Positions 1 to 10,056 are shown, numbered from the stretch's first letter. The stretch: DNA of 64,000 nucleotides from Pseudomonas rubra (GCF_028656935.1 NZ_JAMDGZ010000002.1:1-64000); one strand, 5' to 3'. Numbers and translations are program-made. The notes: a model not told the origin generated them from the letters alone.

Positions 1-68
1 AAAACCATAGAATCTCCCACCTGTTGAATGTGCGATACCATGCAGGGAACCGCACAGCAGGAGCAGAC

Positions 69-1043
69 ATGTCCCACCCCTTTGAAACACTCACCCCCGA
101 CCTGGTCCTGGACGCCGTGGAAAGCATCGGCTTTCTCAGCGACGCCCGGGTGCTGGCACTCAACAGCTACGAGAACCGGGTATATCAAGTGGGCATCGAA
201 GGGGCTGAGCCGCTGATCGCCAAGTTCTACCGCCCGGACCGCTGGAGCGACGCGGCGATCCTCGAGGAACACAGCTTCACCGCTGAATTGGCCGAATGCG
301 AAGTGCCGGTGGTGGCGCCACTTATCCACAATGGCAAGACCCTGTTCGAACACAGCGGCTTTCGCTTCACCCTGTTCCCGCGCCGCGGCGGCCGTGCGCC
401 GGAGCCAGGCAATCTCGATCAGCTGTATCGTCTCGGACAGTTACTCGGCCGCCTGCATGGGGTTGGCGCAACCCGCCCATTCGAGCACCGCGAAACACTG
501 GCAGTGGATAACTTCGGCCACGCCTCGCTGGCCACGCTGCTTGAAGGCAACTTCATCCCTAAAAGCTTGCTGCCGGCCTTCGAGTCAGTGGCCCGCGACC
601 TGCTCAAACGCGTCGAGGCCATCTACGCCAGCACCCCACACCAGGTCATCCGCCTGCACGGCGACTGCCACCCGGGCAACATGATGTGCCGCGACGAGGT
701 GTTCCACATTGTCGACCTCGATGACTGTCGCACCGGCCCTGCGGTGCAAGACTTGTGGATGATGCTCGCCGGCGATCGCCACGAGCGCCTGGGCCAGTTG
801 GCCGAGTTGATGGATGGCTACAACGAGTTCCACGATTTCGATCCGCGCGAACTGGCCTTGATCGAGCCCCTGCGCGCCCTGCGCCTTTTGCACTACAGTG
901 CCTGGCTGGCCCGGCGCTGGGACGACCCGGCGTTCCCACGCAGCTTCCCCTGGTTTGGCCAGGAGCGTTACTGGGGCGATCAGATCCTCGCCCTGCGCGA
1001 GCAGATGGCGGCGCTGGATGAAGAACCGCTGAAATTGTTCTGA
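69..1043 (+). CDS. srkA: SrkA/RdoA-type stress-response protein kinase
   Basis: A 324-residue aminoglycoside-phosphotransferase-fold kinase of the SrkA (YihE) family, cytosolic. In E. coli it is a Ser/Thr kinase that protects against stress-induced death. Visible motifs are the catalytic HGDCHPGNMM (H197, D199, N204) and the metal-binding VDLDD about 20 residues later. The length matches the E. coli protein (about 328). I chose the ATG at 69; a TTG at 24 in the same frame adds a 15-residue non-conserved leader. rarD follows 64 bp downstream on the same strand. The APH fold is shared with choline and homoserine kinases, but the overall sequence fits SrkA. Confidence 0.9.
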   Translation: MSHPFETLTPDLVLDAVESIGFLSDARVLALNSYENRVYQVGIEGAEPLIAKFYRPDRWSDAAILEEHSFTAELAECEVPVVAPLIHNGKTLFEHSGFRFTLFPRRGGRAPEPGNLDQLYRLGQLLGRLHGVGATRPFEHRETLAVDNFGHASLATLLEGNFIPKSLLPAFESVARDLLKRVEAIYASTPHQVIRLHGDCHPGNMMCRDEVFHIVDLDDCRTGPAVQDLWMMLAGDRHERLGQLAELMDGYNEFHDFDPRELALIEPLRALRLLHYSAWLARRWDDPAFPRSFPWFGQERYWGDQILALREQMAALDEEPLKLF

Positions 1044-1107
1044 AGCGCGCGCGAGTCTGTCTACAATAGCCCCTGCTTTTAGATAGCTACCTAAGCAAGG
1101 AATCTGC

Positions 1108-1995
1108 ATGCACGCCGCCAACCCGCGCCGCGGGTACATCCTGGGCCTGAGCGCCTACATCATCTGGGGCTTGTTCCCGATCTACTTCAAAGCGCTGCAA
1201 AGCGTTCCAGCAGTGGAAATCATCGTTCACCGGGTGCTTTGGTCGGCCCTGTTCGGCTCTTTGCTGCTGCTGGTCTGGAAGCATCCGGGCTGGTTGCGCG
1301 AACTGCGCGACAACCCCAAGCGCCTGGCGATCCTGGCCTTGAGCGGGTCGCTGATTGCTGGCAACTGGCTGACCTACGTCTGGTCGGTGAACAACGGGCG
1401 CATGCTCGAAGCCAGCCTGGGCTACTACATCAACCCGTTGATCAACGTCCTGCTCGGTATGCTGCTGCTCGGTGAACGCCTGCGCCGCCTACAGTGGATC
1501 GCAGTGGGGCTGGCCGCGTTGGGGGTAGCGCAACAAGTCTGGCAAGTGGGCAGCCTGCCTTGGGTGTCACTGGTGCTGGCATTGAGCTTTGGCTTCTACG
1601 GTTTAATCCGCAAGCAGGCGCCGGTAGCCGCCTTGCCCGGATTGGTAGTGGAAACCTGGATGCTGGTGCCGCTAGCCATCGGCTGGATGCTGCTCAACCC
1701 CCTGGCGCACAGTGCCCAGGCCAGCTTCTACACCAGCAGCGAAGCGCTCTGGCTGATCGCAGCAGGCCCGGTAACCCTGGTGCCACTGGTCTGTTTCAAC
1801 GCTGCCGCACGGCACCTGCCCTACACCACCCTGGGCTTTCTGCAGTACTTGGCGCCCACCCTGGTGCTGCTACAGGCGGTGTGGTTGTTCGACGAGCACT
1901 TGTCGAGCAGCACCCTGGTGGCGTTCATGTTCATCTGGGCGGGCCTGGCGCTGTACAGCGTGGATGCCTGGCTGAGCCTGCGCCGACGCCGCTGA
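1108..1995 (+). CDS. rarD: RarD-type EamA drug/metabolite transporter
   Basis: A 295-residue inner-membrane protein with about ten hydrophobic helices. It starts RGYILGLSAYIIWGLFPIYF, the typical RarD opening (chloramphenicol-sensitive protein, EamA family). The natural substrate of RarD is not known. An AAGGAA ribosome-binding site lies 7 bases before the ATG. The gene ends in a run of basic residues (SLRRRR), and a 10-bp perfect stem-loop follows at 2018-2040. The gene downstream is convergent. Confidence 0.9.
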   Translation: MHAANPRRGYILGLSAYIIWGLFPIYFKALQSVPAVEIIVHRVLWSALFGSLLLLVWKHPGWLRELRDNPKRLAILALSGSLIAGNWLTYVWSVNNGRMLEASLGYYINPLINVLLGMLLLGERLRRLQWIAVGLAALGVAQQVWQVGSLPWVSLVLALSFGFYGLIRKQAPVAALPGLVVETWMLVPLAIGWMLLNPLAHSAQASFYTSSEALWLIAAGPVTLVPLVCFNAAARHLPYTTLGFLQYLAPTLVLLQAVWLFDEHLSSSTLVAFMFIWAGLALYSVDAWLSLRRRR

Positions 1996-2017
1996 TCAAA
2001 AAACGAACAGCACGCTA

Positions 2018-2040
2018 CAGGCCACGTAAAACGTGGCCTG
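2018..2040. terminator. Stem-loop between rarD and the convergent ACT gene
   Basis: A perfect 10-bp stem, CAGGCCACGT/ACGTGGCCTG, with an AAA loop. It lies 22 bases after the rarD stop and 54 bases beyond the stop of the convergent minus-strand gene. There is no T-run on the plus strand. On the minus strand a T6 run lies about 12 bases past the stem, so it may serve mainly the minus-strand transcript. Confidence 0.55.
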
Positions 2041-2093
2041 CAACAACATCTCCCAAGCTTATCCACAGGCGCATCCCCGATAAACCGGGATAA

Positions 2094-2612
2094 CTAATCT
2101 TCGGGGCGCAGCTTCAACTCGACCATCAGGTCATCGGCCAACGCCTCCAACTTGCCCTGCAAGACGTCCAGCGACAGCGTCAGCGGCACCGCCAGCAAGG
2201 CATCGGCATGGAACAGCGGCTCGCTGCTCATCGGCGCCGGACGCACCTCGGTGGTCAGGCGCTCGACGTTGACGCCCTGATCGGCCAGCAGCCTGGTAAT
2301 GTCACGAACGATACCCGGGCGGTCATTGCCCACCAGCTCCATGGCGATAGGCTTCCAGGTGCAGGACGGCTCGATACCGCTTTCGGCGATCAGCACGCGA
2401 ATGTCATATTTCCCCAGCGCCTGTAGCGATTCGACTAATTCATCGTAGGATTCTGCCGGCACCGCCACACGCAGAATACCGGCAAACTGCCCGGCCATCC
2501 GCGACATGCGGCTCTCCAGCCAGTTACCGTTATGCTCGGCAATGCATTCAGCGATACGCTCGACCTGCCCGGCCTTGTCGGGGGCGATCACTGTCAGTAC
2601 GAGATGATCCAC
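2094..2612 (-). CDS. Double ACT-domain regulator (GcvR-like)
   Basis: A cytosolic protein of 172 residues made of two ACT domains. The first begins VDHLVLTVIAPDKAGQVERI and the second begins near PIAMELVGNDRPGIVRDITR. This is the architecture of GcvR, the glycine-cleavage-system accessory repressor of E. coli. I chose the GTG at 2612 because AGAGGG sits 7 bases upstream and the ACT fold begins at once; the same frame is open further upstream to 2675. A glycine-related role fits the nearby glyoxylate and glycine genes, but a regulatory target is inferred, not seen. Confidence 0.75.
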   Translation of the reverse strand: MDHLVLTVIAPDKAGQVERIAECIAEHNGNWLESRMSRMAGQFAGILRVAVPAESYDELVESLQALGKYDIRVLIAESGIEPSCTWKPIAMELVGNDRPGIVRDITRLLADQGVNVERLTTEVRPAPMSSEPLFHADALLAVPLTLSLDVLQGKLEALADDLMVELKLRPED

Positions 2613-3045
2613 GCGGTAACCCTCTGCTTTTACGTTCAGCCCCGAAATCAAAGGGCGCGCAGAAAGTATAGGCAAGGCGCGGCAACCTGCCGCAGGAGCT
2701 TGGAATAACTAATCGTGTACTGTTTCAAGATTTATCTGGAACAATCTGCAGTTTTTTTGAGAACATACCGGCTCCCAGCGTGACCCTATGCGACCAAATG
2801 GTCGCAGAACGACGTATTTAGTCTAATTTTCACAACCGCAGCGCATCATGTAGTATGCCGCAGCGTTGACTACAAAACGTTGGATCGATGTCTGCCAAGG
2901 CGCCTGTGAAAATACGCCAACGCCCGCCAGCCCGTCTGGCAGGCCGCACCCAGCCGCCCATGAGGGCATGTTCTGGTGCCGTGTTTAGAGAAGCGCGCAA
3001 GGCTTAAATAGAAGAGCTGAATAGCTGAGCAGAGTGAGGCAAGCA
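2613..3045. other. Intergenic/leader region between ACT gene and glcB
   Basis: About 430 bases with no confident gene. It contains the divergent promoters, a palindrome at 2789-2806, a small open frame of 39 codons (2888-3007) whose start has a weak ribosome-binding site, and a stem GCCAG/CTGGC near 2926-2940. The glcB transcript may therefore have a long structured leader. No known riboswitch was recognised. Confidence 0.4.
2789..2806. promoter_or_regulatory. Palindromic operator candidate upstream of glcB
   Basis: TGCGACC-AAAT-GGTCGCA: two perfect 7-bp arms around a 4-base centre, about 240 bp upstream of the glcB start and in the divergent gap. It is operator-like in size and symmetry. 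I cannot assign a regulator. Confidence 0.4.
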
Positions 3046-5223
3046 ATGACTGAACACGTTCAAGTCGGTGGCCTTCAGGTCGCCAAAGTCCTGTTCGACT
3101 TCGTGAACAACGAAGCCATTCCCGGAACTGGCGTCAACGCCGAGCAATTCTGGGTGGGTGCGGAAAAGATCATCAACGACCTCGCTCCAAAGAACAAAGC
3201 ACTGCTGGCCAAACGTGACGACCTGCAGGCGCAGATCGACGCCTGGCACCAGGCGCGCCAAGGCCAGGCTCACGATGCCGTGGCTTACAAAGCCTTCCTT
3301 CAGGACATCGGCTACCTGCTGCCAGAAGCTGCAGACTTCCAGGCCTCGACCCAGAACGTCGACGACGAAATCGCCCGCATGGCCGGCCCGCAGTTGGTAG
3401 TGCCGGTGATGAATGCGCGTTTTGCCCTGAACGCTTCCAACGCCCGTTGGGGCTCGTTGTACGACGCGCTGTATGGCACCGACGCCATCAGCGAAGCCGG
3501 CGGCGCGGAAAAAGGCAAAGGCTACAACAAGGTTCGCGGCGACAAGGTGATTGCCTTCGCCCGCGCCTTCCTCGACGACTCGGTGCCACTGGCCGCCGGC
3601 TCCCATGTCGACTCCAGCGCTTACCGCATCGAAAGCGGCAAGCTGCTTGTCGCCCTCAAGGGTGGCAACAACAGCGGCCTGCGCGACGAAGCCCAACTGA
3701 TCGGTTACCAGGGCGACGCCTCGGCGCCGACTACGATCCTGCTCAAGCATAACGGCCTGCACTTCGAAATCCAGATCGACGCCAGCACCCCGGTCGGCCA
3801 GACCGATCCAGCGGGTATCAAGGACGTGCTGATGGAGGCCGCCCTGACCACCATCATGGACTGCGAAGACTCGGTCGCCGCCGTCGATGCCGACGACAAA
3901 GTGGTGATCTACCGCAACTGGCTAGGCCTGATGAAAGGCGACTTGGCTGAAAGCGTCAGCAAAGGTGGCCAGACCTTCACCCGGACCATGAACCCGGACC
4001 GTGAATACACCGCACCGAACGGCGGCACCGTAAGCCTGCACGGCCGCTCGTTGCTGTTCGTACGCAATGTCGGTCACCTGATGACCATCGATGCCATCCT
4101 CGACAAGGACGGCAACGAAGTGCCGGAAGGCATCCTCGATGGTTTGGTCACAAGCCTTGCCTCGATCCACAACCTCAATGGCAACACGAGCCGCAAGAAC
4201 AGCCGCACCGGCTCCATGTACATCGTCAAACCGAAGATGCATGGCCCGGAAGAAGCCGCGTTCACCAACGAGCTGTTCGGCCGTATCGAAGATGCACTGG
4301 GCCTCAAGCGCAACACCTTGAAAGTCGGCATCATGGACGAGGAGCGCCGCACCACGGTCAACCTCAAGGCCTGTATCAAAGCCGCCAGCGAGCGCGTGGT
4401 ATTCATCAACACCGGCTTCCTCGATCGTACCGGTGACGAGATCCACACCTCCATGGAAGCCGGCGCCGTAGTGCGCAAGGGCGCCATGAAGACCCAGAAG
4501 TGGATCGGTGCCTACGAGAACTCCAACGTCGATATCGGCCTGGCCACCGGCCTGCAAGGTCGCGCCCAGATCGGCAAAGGCATGTGGGCCATGCCGGACC
4601 TGATGGCCGACATGCTCGAGCAGAAGATCGCCCACCCGCTGGCCGGCGCCAACACCGCCTGGGTGCCTTCGCCAACGGCGGCCGCATTGCATGCCTTGCA
4701 CTACCACAAGGTTGACGTGTTCGCCCGTCAGGCAGAACTGGCCAAGCGCGCCCCAGCGTCGGTCGATGACATCCTGACCATCCCGCTGGCGACCGACACC
4801 AACTGGTCGGACGAAGAAAAGCGCAACGAGCTGGACAACAACGCCCAGGGCATCCTCGGCTACGTGGTGCGCTGGATCGACCAGGGCGTAGGCTGTTCGA
4901 AAGTGCCAGACATCAACGATGTCGGCCTGATGGAAGACCGCGCCACCCTGCGAATTTCCGCGCAGTTGCTGGCCAACTGGCTGCGTCACGGCATTGTCAG
5001 CCAGGCGCAGGTTCTCGAAAGCCTCAAGCGCATGGCGCCGGTGGTCGACAAGCAGAACGCCAACGACCCGCTGTACCGTCCGCTGGCACCGGATTTCGAC
5101 AACAACATCGCCTTCCAGGCAGCGGTCGAGCTGGTCGTCGAAGGCAGCAAGCAACCGAACGGCTACACCGAGCCGGTGCTGCATCGCCGCCGTCGTGAGT
5201 TCAAGGCACGTAACGGCCTGTAA
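3046..5223 (+). CDS. glcB: Malate synthase G
   Basis: A 725-residue cytosolic enzyme condensing glyoxylate with acetyl-CoA to malate (glyoxylate and glycolate use). Length and sequence match the monomeric isoform G. The N-terminal part starts [20 protein letters not shown]. The catalytic TIM-barrel core includes the [15 protein letters not shown] region and [19 protein letters not shown] 3046 is preceded by GTGAGG; a GTG at 3034 in frame would add four residues. A strong terminator follows. The gene stands alone, away from glcDEF. Confidence 0.97.
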   Translation: MTEHVQVGGLQVAKVLFDFVNNEAIPGTGVNAEQFWVGAEKIINDLAPKNKALLAKRDDLQAQIDAWHQARQGQAHDAVAYKAFLQDIGYLLPEAADFQASTQNVDDEIARMAGPQLVVPVMNARFALNASNARWGSLYDALYGTDAISEAGGAEKGKGYNKVRGDKVIAFARAFLDDSVPLAAGSHVDSSAYRIESGKLLVALKGGNNSGLRDEAQLIGYQGDASAPTTILLKHNGLHFEIQIDASTPVGQTDPAGIKDVLMEAALTTIMDCEDSVAAVDADDKVVIYRNWLGLMKGDLAESVSKGGQTFTRTMNPDREYTAPNGGTVSLHGRSLLFVRNVGHLMTIDAILDKDGNEVPEGILDGLVTSLASIHNLNGNTSRKNSRTGSMYIVKPKMHGPEEAAFTNELFGRIEDALGLKRNTLKVGIMDEERRTTVNLKACIKAASERVVFINTGFLDRTGDEIHTSMEAGAVVRKGAMKTQKWIGAYENSNVDIGLATGLQGRAQIGKGMWAMPDLMADMLEQKIAHPLAGANTAWVPSPTAAALHALHYHKVDVFARQAELAKRAPASVDDILTIPLATDTNWSDEEKRNELDNNAQGILGYVVRWIDQGVGCSKVPDINDVGLMEDRATLRISAQLLANWLRHGIVSQAQVLESLKRMAPVVDKQNANDPLYRPLAPDFDNNIAFQAAVELVVEGSKQPNGYTEPVLHRRRREFKARNGL

Positions 5224-5236
5224 AGCGCGCTGGCAC

Positions 5237-5274
5237 CACAAAAGCCTCACACCCCCGGGTGTGGGGCTTTTGTG
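5237..5274 (+). terminator. Rho-independent terminator after glcB
   Basis: CACAAAAGCC(TCACACCC...GGGTGTGG)GGCTTTTGTG forms a long GC-centred stem followed by TTTT, starting 13 bases after the glcB stop. Confidence 0.88.
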
Positions 5275-5400
5275 TTTTAAAGTCCTACACAACACAACGA
5301 ACAATGCTCGCCAACTTGCAGAGCAGCCCGATTTAACCTGCCTGCACCAGAGCCAAGAATGCAGTTCGACCCAGCCCATACGGTAAAGGATGGACACAGC

Positions 5401-6343
5401 ATGAACGATGCTCCCGGTTTGAATCGGCGCCAGCTCCTGCAGGGCCTCGGGCTGGCCTCGGCAGGGCTCGCCCTGGCCCCCGGGGCAGTGTTCGCCGGGC
5501 AAGAAGAACAACTGTTCGCCAACGGTACGCGCCCCTTGGTCGACTACCCCCCAGAAGCGGCCGATGATGCTGATCACCGCGCGGCCTCCGCACCTGGAAA
5601 CACCCTTCAGTGTCTTCAATGAAAGCCTGCTGACCCCCAATGACGCTTTTTTGTGCGCTACAACCTGGCCAACATTCCTACCAGCATCGACGCTACGCAG
5701 TATCGACTGACCCTCAAAGGAAAGGTCGAACGCCCGCTGTCGCTTAGCCTTGAACAACTCAAGCGCCTTGGGCCCGCCATGGAGCTGACAGCAGTCCACC
5801 AGTGCTCGGGCAACAGCTGTGGTTTTTCTTCGCCACGGGTGTGGGGCTCACAGGTGGGCCATGGTTCCATGGGCAACGCACGCTGGACCGGCCTGCCAGC
5901 ATGCCGGAGTCAGGCCCGGTGCGCGCCAGGTGAGCTTCCAGGGCATGGACCAGGCCCAATGGACTGGGCTCGTCAGCAAGATGCGCGACAACTACAGGAC
6001 GCCTTTGAGCGACAGCGACATACAGAGCATCGGCCTGTACCTGAGTGCAGCCTATGGCAGCGAAGAGCGGGCGCCACTGCCTGTGGCTCAGGCCGGCAAT
6101 CTGGATGATCTGCTCTCGCGCAATGCCTGCCTTGGTTGTCATGCGCTGGAGCAGAAGATCGTCGGTCCGTCCTTCAAAGACATCGCTCAGCGATACCGCG
6201 AACAGCCCGAGGCATTGAGGACCGTGGCCGGGCATATCGGCGAAGGCGGTTCCGGCCGCTGGGGGCAAATTCCCATGCCACCGTTCACTGGCCTGTCCAG
6301 CGAAGAGCTTGAGCATCTTGCACGTTACGTTCTTGAGCAATAA
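5401..6343 (+). pseudogene. Remnant of molybdopterin sulfite dehydrogenase fused to its cytochrome c subunit (SorAB-like)
   Basis: A broken locus. Frame 1 starts at 5401 with a Tat-type signal (NRRQLLQGLGLASAGLALAP) and continues like a SorA/sulfite-oxidase-family enzyme. One extra C in the run near 5546-5552 shifts the frame and gives a stop at 5620. One missing T in the run near 5645-5650 restores it, so the conserved text between (RPPHLETPFSVFNESLLTPN) reads only in another frame. The Mo-ligand motif QCSGNS survives, but the following Arg is Cys. Near 5900 a further shift leads to AGVRPGARQVSFQGMDQ. The sequence then jumps straight into a c-type cytochrome (CLGCH haem site, IPMPP Met ligand) ending at 6343. 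Most of the SorA C-terminus and the start of the cytochrome subunit are missing. Confidence 0.8.
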
Positions 6344-6502
6344 CCGTGACCTTCTCCCTGGCCACAGTTCACCCATGCCTGCAAATCCTACGCAGCAGGG
6401 GGAAATTTAAGCCTCCAATCGATGCCTGCACCTGATAGTCCGCCAAGGCTGGCTTGCCCAACATGGAAGCCCATTAACGCTTGCCAGCCTTTGGAGACAA
6501 GG

Positions 6503-7417
6503 ATGTCATCTCACAAGATCGCCACCAGAGATGTAATCGTCATTCTGTTGGTTGCCCTGTTGTGGGGCGCCAACTTTTCGTTCATCGGTACCAGCCTGGG
6601 TACCATCGATCCGTACATGCTGACCGCGTTGCGGTTCTTTTTCTGCGTGTTCCCATTGATCTTCTTCATCAGCAAGCCCAAGACCGTCGGCCTGGGCGTC
6701 ATAGCCCTTTACGGGTTGCTGTTCGGGGCCGGCATGGCCTGGCTGCTCAACCTCGGTATCGCCTGGGGCGTCAACCCCGGCATCGCCTCGCTGCTGCTGC
6801 AGTTCAGTGCCTTCTTTACCGTGGGCTGGGGGGTGATGTTCTTTGGCGAAAAGCTCAACCGCATCGAACTCGGCGCCATTGTCCTGGCCCTCGCCGGCCT
6901 TGGCCTGGTCATTCACACCAGCGGTGACAACCTGTCGATAACCGGGGTGCTGTTCGTGCTGCTGGCCGCCCTGTGCTGGAGCCTGTGCAACATCATCATC
7001 AAGTTGTGCGGGCTCAAGGATGCCTTCGCCTTCCTGGTGTGGTCATGCCTGTTCGCCATCCCTGCGCTGTTCCTGGCCACTTACCTGGTCCAGGGGCCAA
7101 CGCCCTTTGTACAATTGTTCCAGGGCTATGAGGCATCTACCTACTTCTCGGTCATGTACCAGGCCTACATCTCTACCCTGCTTGGCTACTGGATCTGGAA
7201 CAAGCAAATGCACAAGTACCCGGTCAGCCAGATTGCCCCTTACTCGATCCTGGTACCGATCTGGGGCCTGGTCATTTCCTGGTGGGTATTCGAAGAGTCA
7301 ACCAGTGCCGCCAGGCTGGCGGCCATAGGTCTGACCCTGAGCGCCCTGGCCTTGTTCATCAGTGCCAGGCGCCTGGAACTACTGATGGGCAAAACCACCC
7401 AACTGACGCCCCGCTGA
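6503..7417 (+). CDS. EamA-family drug/metabolite transporter
   Basis: A 304-residue inner-membrane protein with about ten transmembrane helices and two EamA repeats. The first repeat has the typical LLVALLWGANFSFIGTSLG opening. The substrate is unknown; related proteins export amino acids or other small metabolites. I chose ATG 6503, preceded by GGAGACAAGG, over an in-frame ATG at 6422 that would add 27 soluble residues. The gene stands alone between the sulfite-dehydrogenase remnant and a convergent response regulator whose stop is only 7 bp away. Confidence 0.85.
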   Translation: MSSHKIATRDVIVILLVALLWGANFSFIGTSLGTIDPYMLTALRFFFCVFPLIFFISKPKTVGLGVIALYGLLFGAGMAWLLNLGIAWGVNPGIASLLLQFSAFFTVGWGVMFFGEKLNRIELGAIVLALAGLGLVIHTSGDNLSITGVLFVLLAALCWSLCNIIIKLCGLKDAFAFLVWSCLFAIPALFLATYLVQGPTPFVQLFQGYEASTYFSVMYQAYISTLLGYWIWNKQMHKYPVSQIAPYSILVPIWGLVISWWVFEESTSAARLAAIGLTLSALALFISARRLELLMGKTTQLTPR

Positions 7418-7423
7418 TCCGGT

Positions 7424-7882
7424 TCAGTCTCTGTGGATGCCCAGCTCGCGCTTGATCAATCTGATCAGGCCCTCCAGTTTTTCGTCGTTCAGGGGTTTGA
7501 GCAGGAAATCAACGACACTCAGGTGCATGGCGGCAATGGCATCCTCTACCTCGGCATCACCGGAGACGATGATGATGGGTAGCTCCGCGCGCTTTGACTC
7601 ACGAATCTTGCCGATCAGATCGAGGCCGTCCAAGGGGGCCATGCGCAGGTCGGTGATCAGCACGCCGACACCCGATTGTCTTTCCAGATACTGCAGTGCG
7701 GCCTCGGGTCGCCCTTCAGTGATACAGGCAATGCCGTGGCTCGACAGGTAGGCAGCCAGTGCCTCACGGCTCGCTTTGTCATCATCGACAATCAATACTT
7801 TCAGCGGCGCAGCCGCCGGCGCCGTTACCGATGCCAGCGCCTCACGTTCGGCTTCGCTCAGTATGTCGTCATGGTCGGACAT
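7424..7882 (-). CDS. Single-domain response regulator (receiver only)
   Basis: A 152-residue protein with a 27-residue acidic/Ala-rich N-terminal tail followed by one receiver domain. Acidic pocket VDDD (33-35), phospho-acceptor D78 in LITDLRMAPLDG, switch Ser in IIVSGD and Lys in LLKPL are present. There is no output domain, so it probably works by protein contact. I chose ATG 7882 (MSDHDD); an in-frame start at 7927 would add 15 residues. No histidine kinase is adjacent. It diverges from the cNMP/CBS/DUF294 gene, which may be functionally linked. Confidence 0.8.
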   Translation of the reverse strand: MSDHDDILSEAEREALASVTAPAAAPLKVLIVDDDKASREALAAYLSSHGIACITEGRPEAALQYLERQSGVGVLITDLRMAPLDGLDLIGKIRESKRAELPIIIVSGDAEVEDAIAAMHLSVVDFLLKPLNDEKLEGLIRLIKRELGIHRD

Positions 7883-8118
7883 GGCTGTCTCATCATCAAT
7901 GACCTGCAAAAATGTCCTGTGAATCAAGTTCAGACCGCATTCAGATTAGATGCAAACTGCCTTTCGTCGGGTAATTGACACATGACGCAAAGCTTCAACA
8001 CCCTGACGCCATGTATAGACTTACGTCCAATGGGCACTGGGCAGTCCGCGGCCGACCATGAACAACGACAACAACAAGGTCGATGGTCACAGGTCGGCAC
8101 AACGACGCGGTAATGCTC

Positions 8119-10056
8119 ATGAGCAAAATGGACGCCTTCACCCAGGCAGGAAAGACTGCGGTCATGCAGAACATCCAGGGGACCATGCAGTTTCTGCAAC
8201 GCTTTCCACCGTTCAACCAGATGGAGAACGCCCACCTGGCGTTTCTCGTCGAACAGTGCCAACTGCGCTTCTATGCGGCCAATGACAGCATCATCAAGCC
8301 CAGCGACGGCCCGGTCGAGCACTTCTATATCGTCAAGCAGGGTCGGGTGGTCGGTGAGCGCCAGCACGTGACCCGCCCTGGCACCGAGACCACCTTCGAA
8401 ATCACCAGCGGCGAGTGCTTCCCGCTCGCGGCCCTGCTTGGCGAGCGGGCTACCCGCACCGAGCACCTGGCCGGCGAAGACACCTTCTGCCTGCAATTGA
8501 ACAAAGCCGCGTTCATCCGCCTGTTCACCCTGTCCGAAGCCTTCCGTGACTTCGCCCTGCGTGGGGTGAGCAGCCTGCTCGACCAGGTCAACCAGCAGGT
8601 CCAGCGCCGTGCGGTGGAAACCCTTGGTAGCCAGTATTCACTGAACACCCGCCTGGGCGAGCTGGCCATGCGTCACCCCGTGGTCTGTGATCCGGATACA
8701 CCGCTACGTGAAGCCGTACGCCTGATGCACGAGCAGCAGGTCGGCAGCATTGTCATTGTCGACGAGCAGCGCTTCCCCATCGGCATCTTCACCCTGCGCG
8801 ACCTTCGCCAGGTCGTGGCCGATGCCAGCGCCGACTTCGCCAGCCCCATCAACCGGCACATGACCGCCGCGCCCTTCTACCTGAGCCCGCAGGCCAGTGC
8901 CTTCGATGCGGCCATCGCCATGACCGAGCGGCATATCGCCCATGTCTGCCTGGTCGAAGAGCAGCGCCTGTGCGGCGTGGTATCCGAGCGCGACCTGTTC
9001 TCCCTGCAGCGCGTCGACCTGGTGCATCTGGCCCGCACCATTCGCCACGCCAGCCGGGTTGAAAACCTGGTATCGCTACGCGGTGAGATCAGCCAGCTGG
9101 TCGAACGCATGCTGGCCCACGGCGCTTCATCGACACAGATCACCCAAATCATCACCCTGCTCAACGACCATACCGTGTGCCGGGTCATCGAGTTGGCCAT
9201 CGAAGACAAGGGCGACCCGGACGTGCCGTTCAGTTGGCTGTGTTTTGGCAGTGAAGGCCGTCGCGAACAGACCCTGCACACCGACCAGGACAACGGCATC
9301 CTCTTCGAAGCCCGTGATGCCGCCCATGCCGCCGAGCTACGTGGGCGCCTGCTGCCGCTGGCCCAGCACATCAACCAGGGCCTGGCGCAATGTGGCTTCA
9401 GCCTGTGCAAGGGCAACATCATGGCCGGCAACCCCGAGCTGTGTTTGTCCCGTGCCGAATGGTCGCGTCGCTTTGCCGCTTTCATTCGAGAAGCTACGCC
9501 GGAAAACCTGCTGGCCTCGAGCATCTACTTCGACCTGCGGGTAGTTTGGGGCGATGAGCTCGCCTGTGAACAACTGCGCCAGAGCATCCTCGAACAGGTC
9601 GCCGACAACCGCCTGTTCCAGCGCATGATGGCCGAAAACGCCCTGCGCCAGCGCCCGCCGGTTGGGCGCTTTCGCGAGTTCGTACTGACCCGCCAGGGCA
9701 ACGACAAAGCCGCGACCCTCGACCTCAAGGTCCAGGGCCTGACGCCATTTGTCGATGGCGCGCGCCTGCTGGCCCTGGCCAACGGCATCGGCGCCAACAA
9801 CACCCTGGAACGCTTGCGCCAACTGGTGGCCAAGGAGGTCATCGAGGCGCTCGACGGCGCCGCCTACGAAGAGGCCTACCACTTCATCCAGCAAACCCGT
9901 ATGCAGCAGCATCAGTTGCAAAGCCGGCAGAACCTTGCGTATTCCAACCGGGTCGACCCCGACAGCCTCAATCATCTGGACCGGCGTATCCTGCGCGAAT
10001 CCCTGCGCCAGGCTCAACGCCTGCAAAGCAGCCTGGCCTTGCGGTACCAGCTATGA
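8119..10056 (+). CDS. cNMP-binding/CBS/DUF294 nucleotidyltransferase-like signalling protein
   Basis: About 645 residues, cytosolic. Domain order: cyclic-nucleotide-binding fold (roughly 30-140, ending before a helical linker), two CBS repeats (roughly 184-240 and 248-305), a DUF294 nucleotidyltransferase-like domain with FGSEGRREQTLHTDQDNG near 376, and a DUF294 C-terminal helical domain. The GS-GRxE...DxD pattern resembles the GlnD/GlnE uridylyl- and adenylyltransferase fold, so a protein-modifying or nucleotidyl-transfer role is possible but unproven. Starts at 8113, 8119 and 8128 are all in frame with weak ribosome-binding sites; I take 8119 (MSKMDAF). The stop overlaps the exonuclease start (ATGA), so the two are translationally coupled. 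Confidence 0.85.
   Translation: MSKMDAFTQAGKTAVMQNIQGTMQFLQRFPPFNQMENAHLAFLVEQCQLRFYAANDSIIKPSDGPVEHFYIVKQGRVVGERQHVTRPGTETTFEITSGECFPLAALLGERATRTEHLAGEDTFCLQLNKAAFIRLFTLSEAFRDFALRGVSSLLDQVNQQVQRRAVETLGSQYSLNTRLGELAMRHPVVCDPDTPLREAVRLMHEQQVGSIVIVDEQRFPIGIFTLRDLRQVVADASADFASPINRHMTAAPFYLSPQASAFDAAIAMTERHIAHVCLVEEQRLCGVVSERDLFSLQRVDLVHLARTIRHASRVENLVSLRGEISQLVERMLAHGASSTQITQIITLLNDHTVCRVIELAIEDKGDPDVPFSWLCFGSEGRREQTLHTDQDNGILFEARDAAHAAELRGRLLPLAQHINQGLAQCGFSLCKGNIMAGNPELCLSRAEWSRRFAAFIREATPENLLASSIYFDLRVVWGDELACEQLRQSILEQVADNRLFQRMMAENALRQRPPVGRFREFVLTRQGNDKAATLDLKVQGLTPFVDGARLLALANGIGANNTLERLRQLVAKEVIEALDGAAYEEAYHFIQQTRMQQHQLQSRQNLAYSNRVDPDSLNHLDRRILRESLRQAQRLQSSLALRYQL

Noticed and set aside
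2059..2067. A perfect DnaA box (TTATCCACA).
   Set aside because: A single 9-mer with no cluster, no AT-rich unwinding region and no dnaA/dnaN nearby; chance occurrence is likely.
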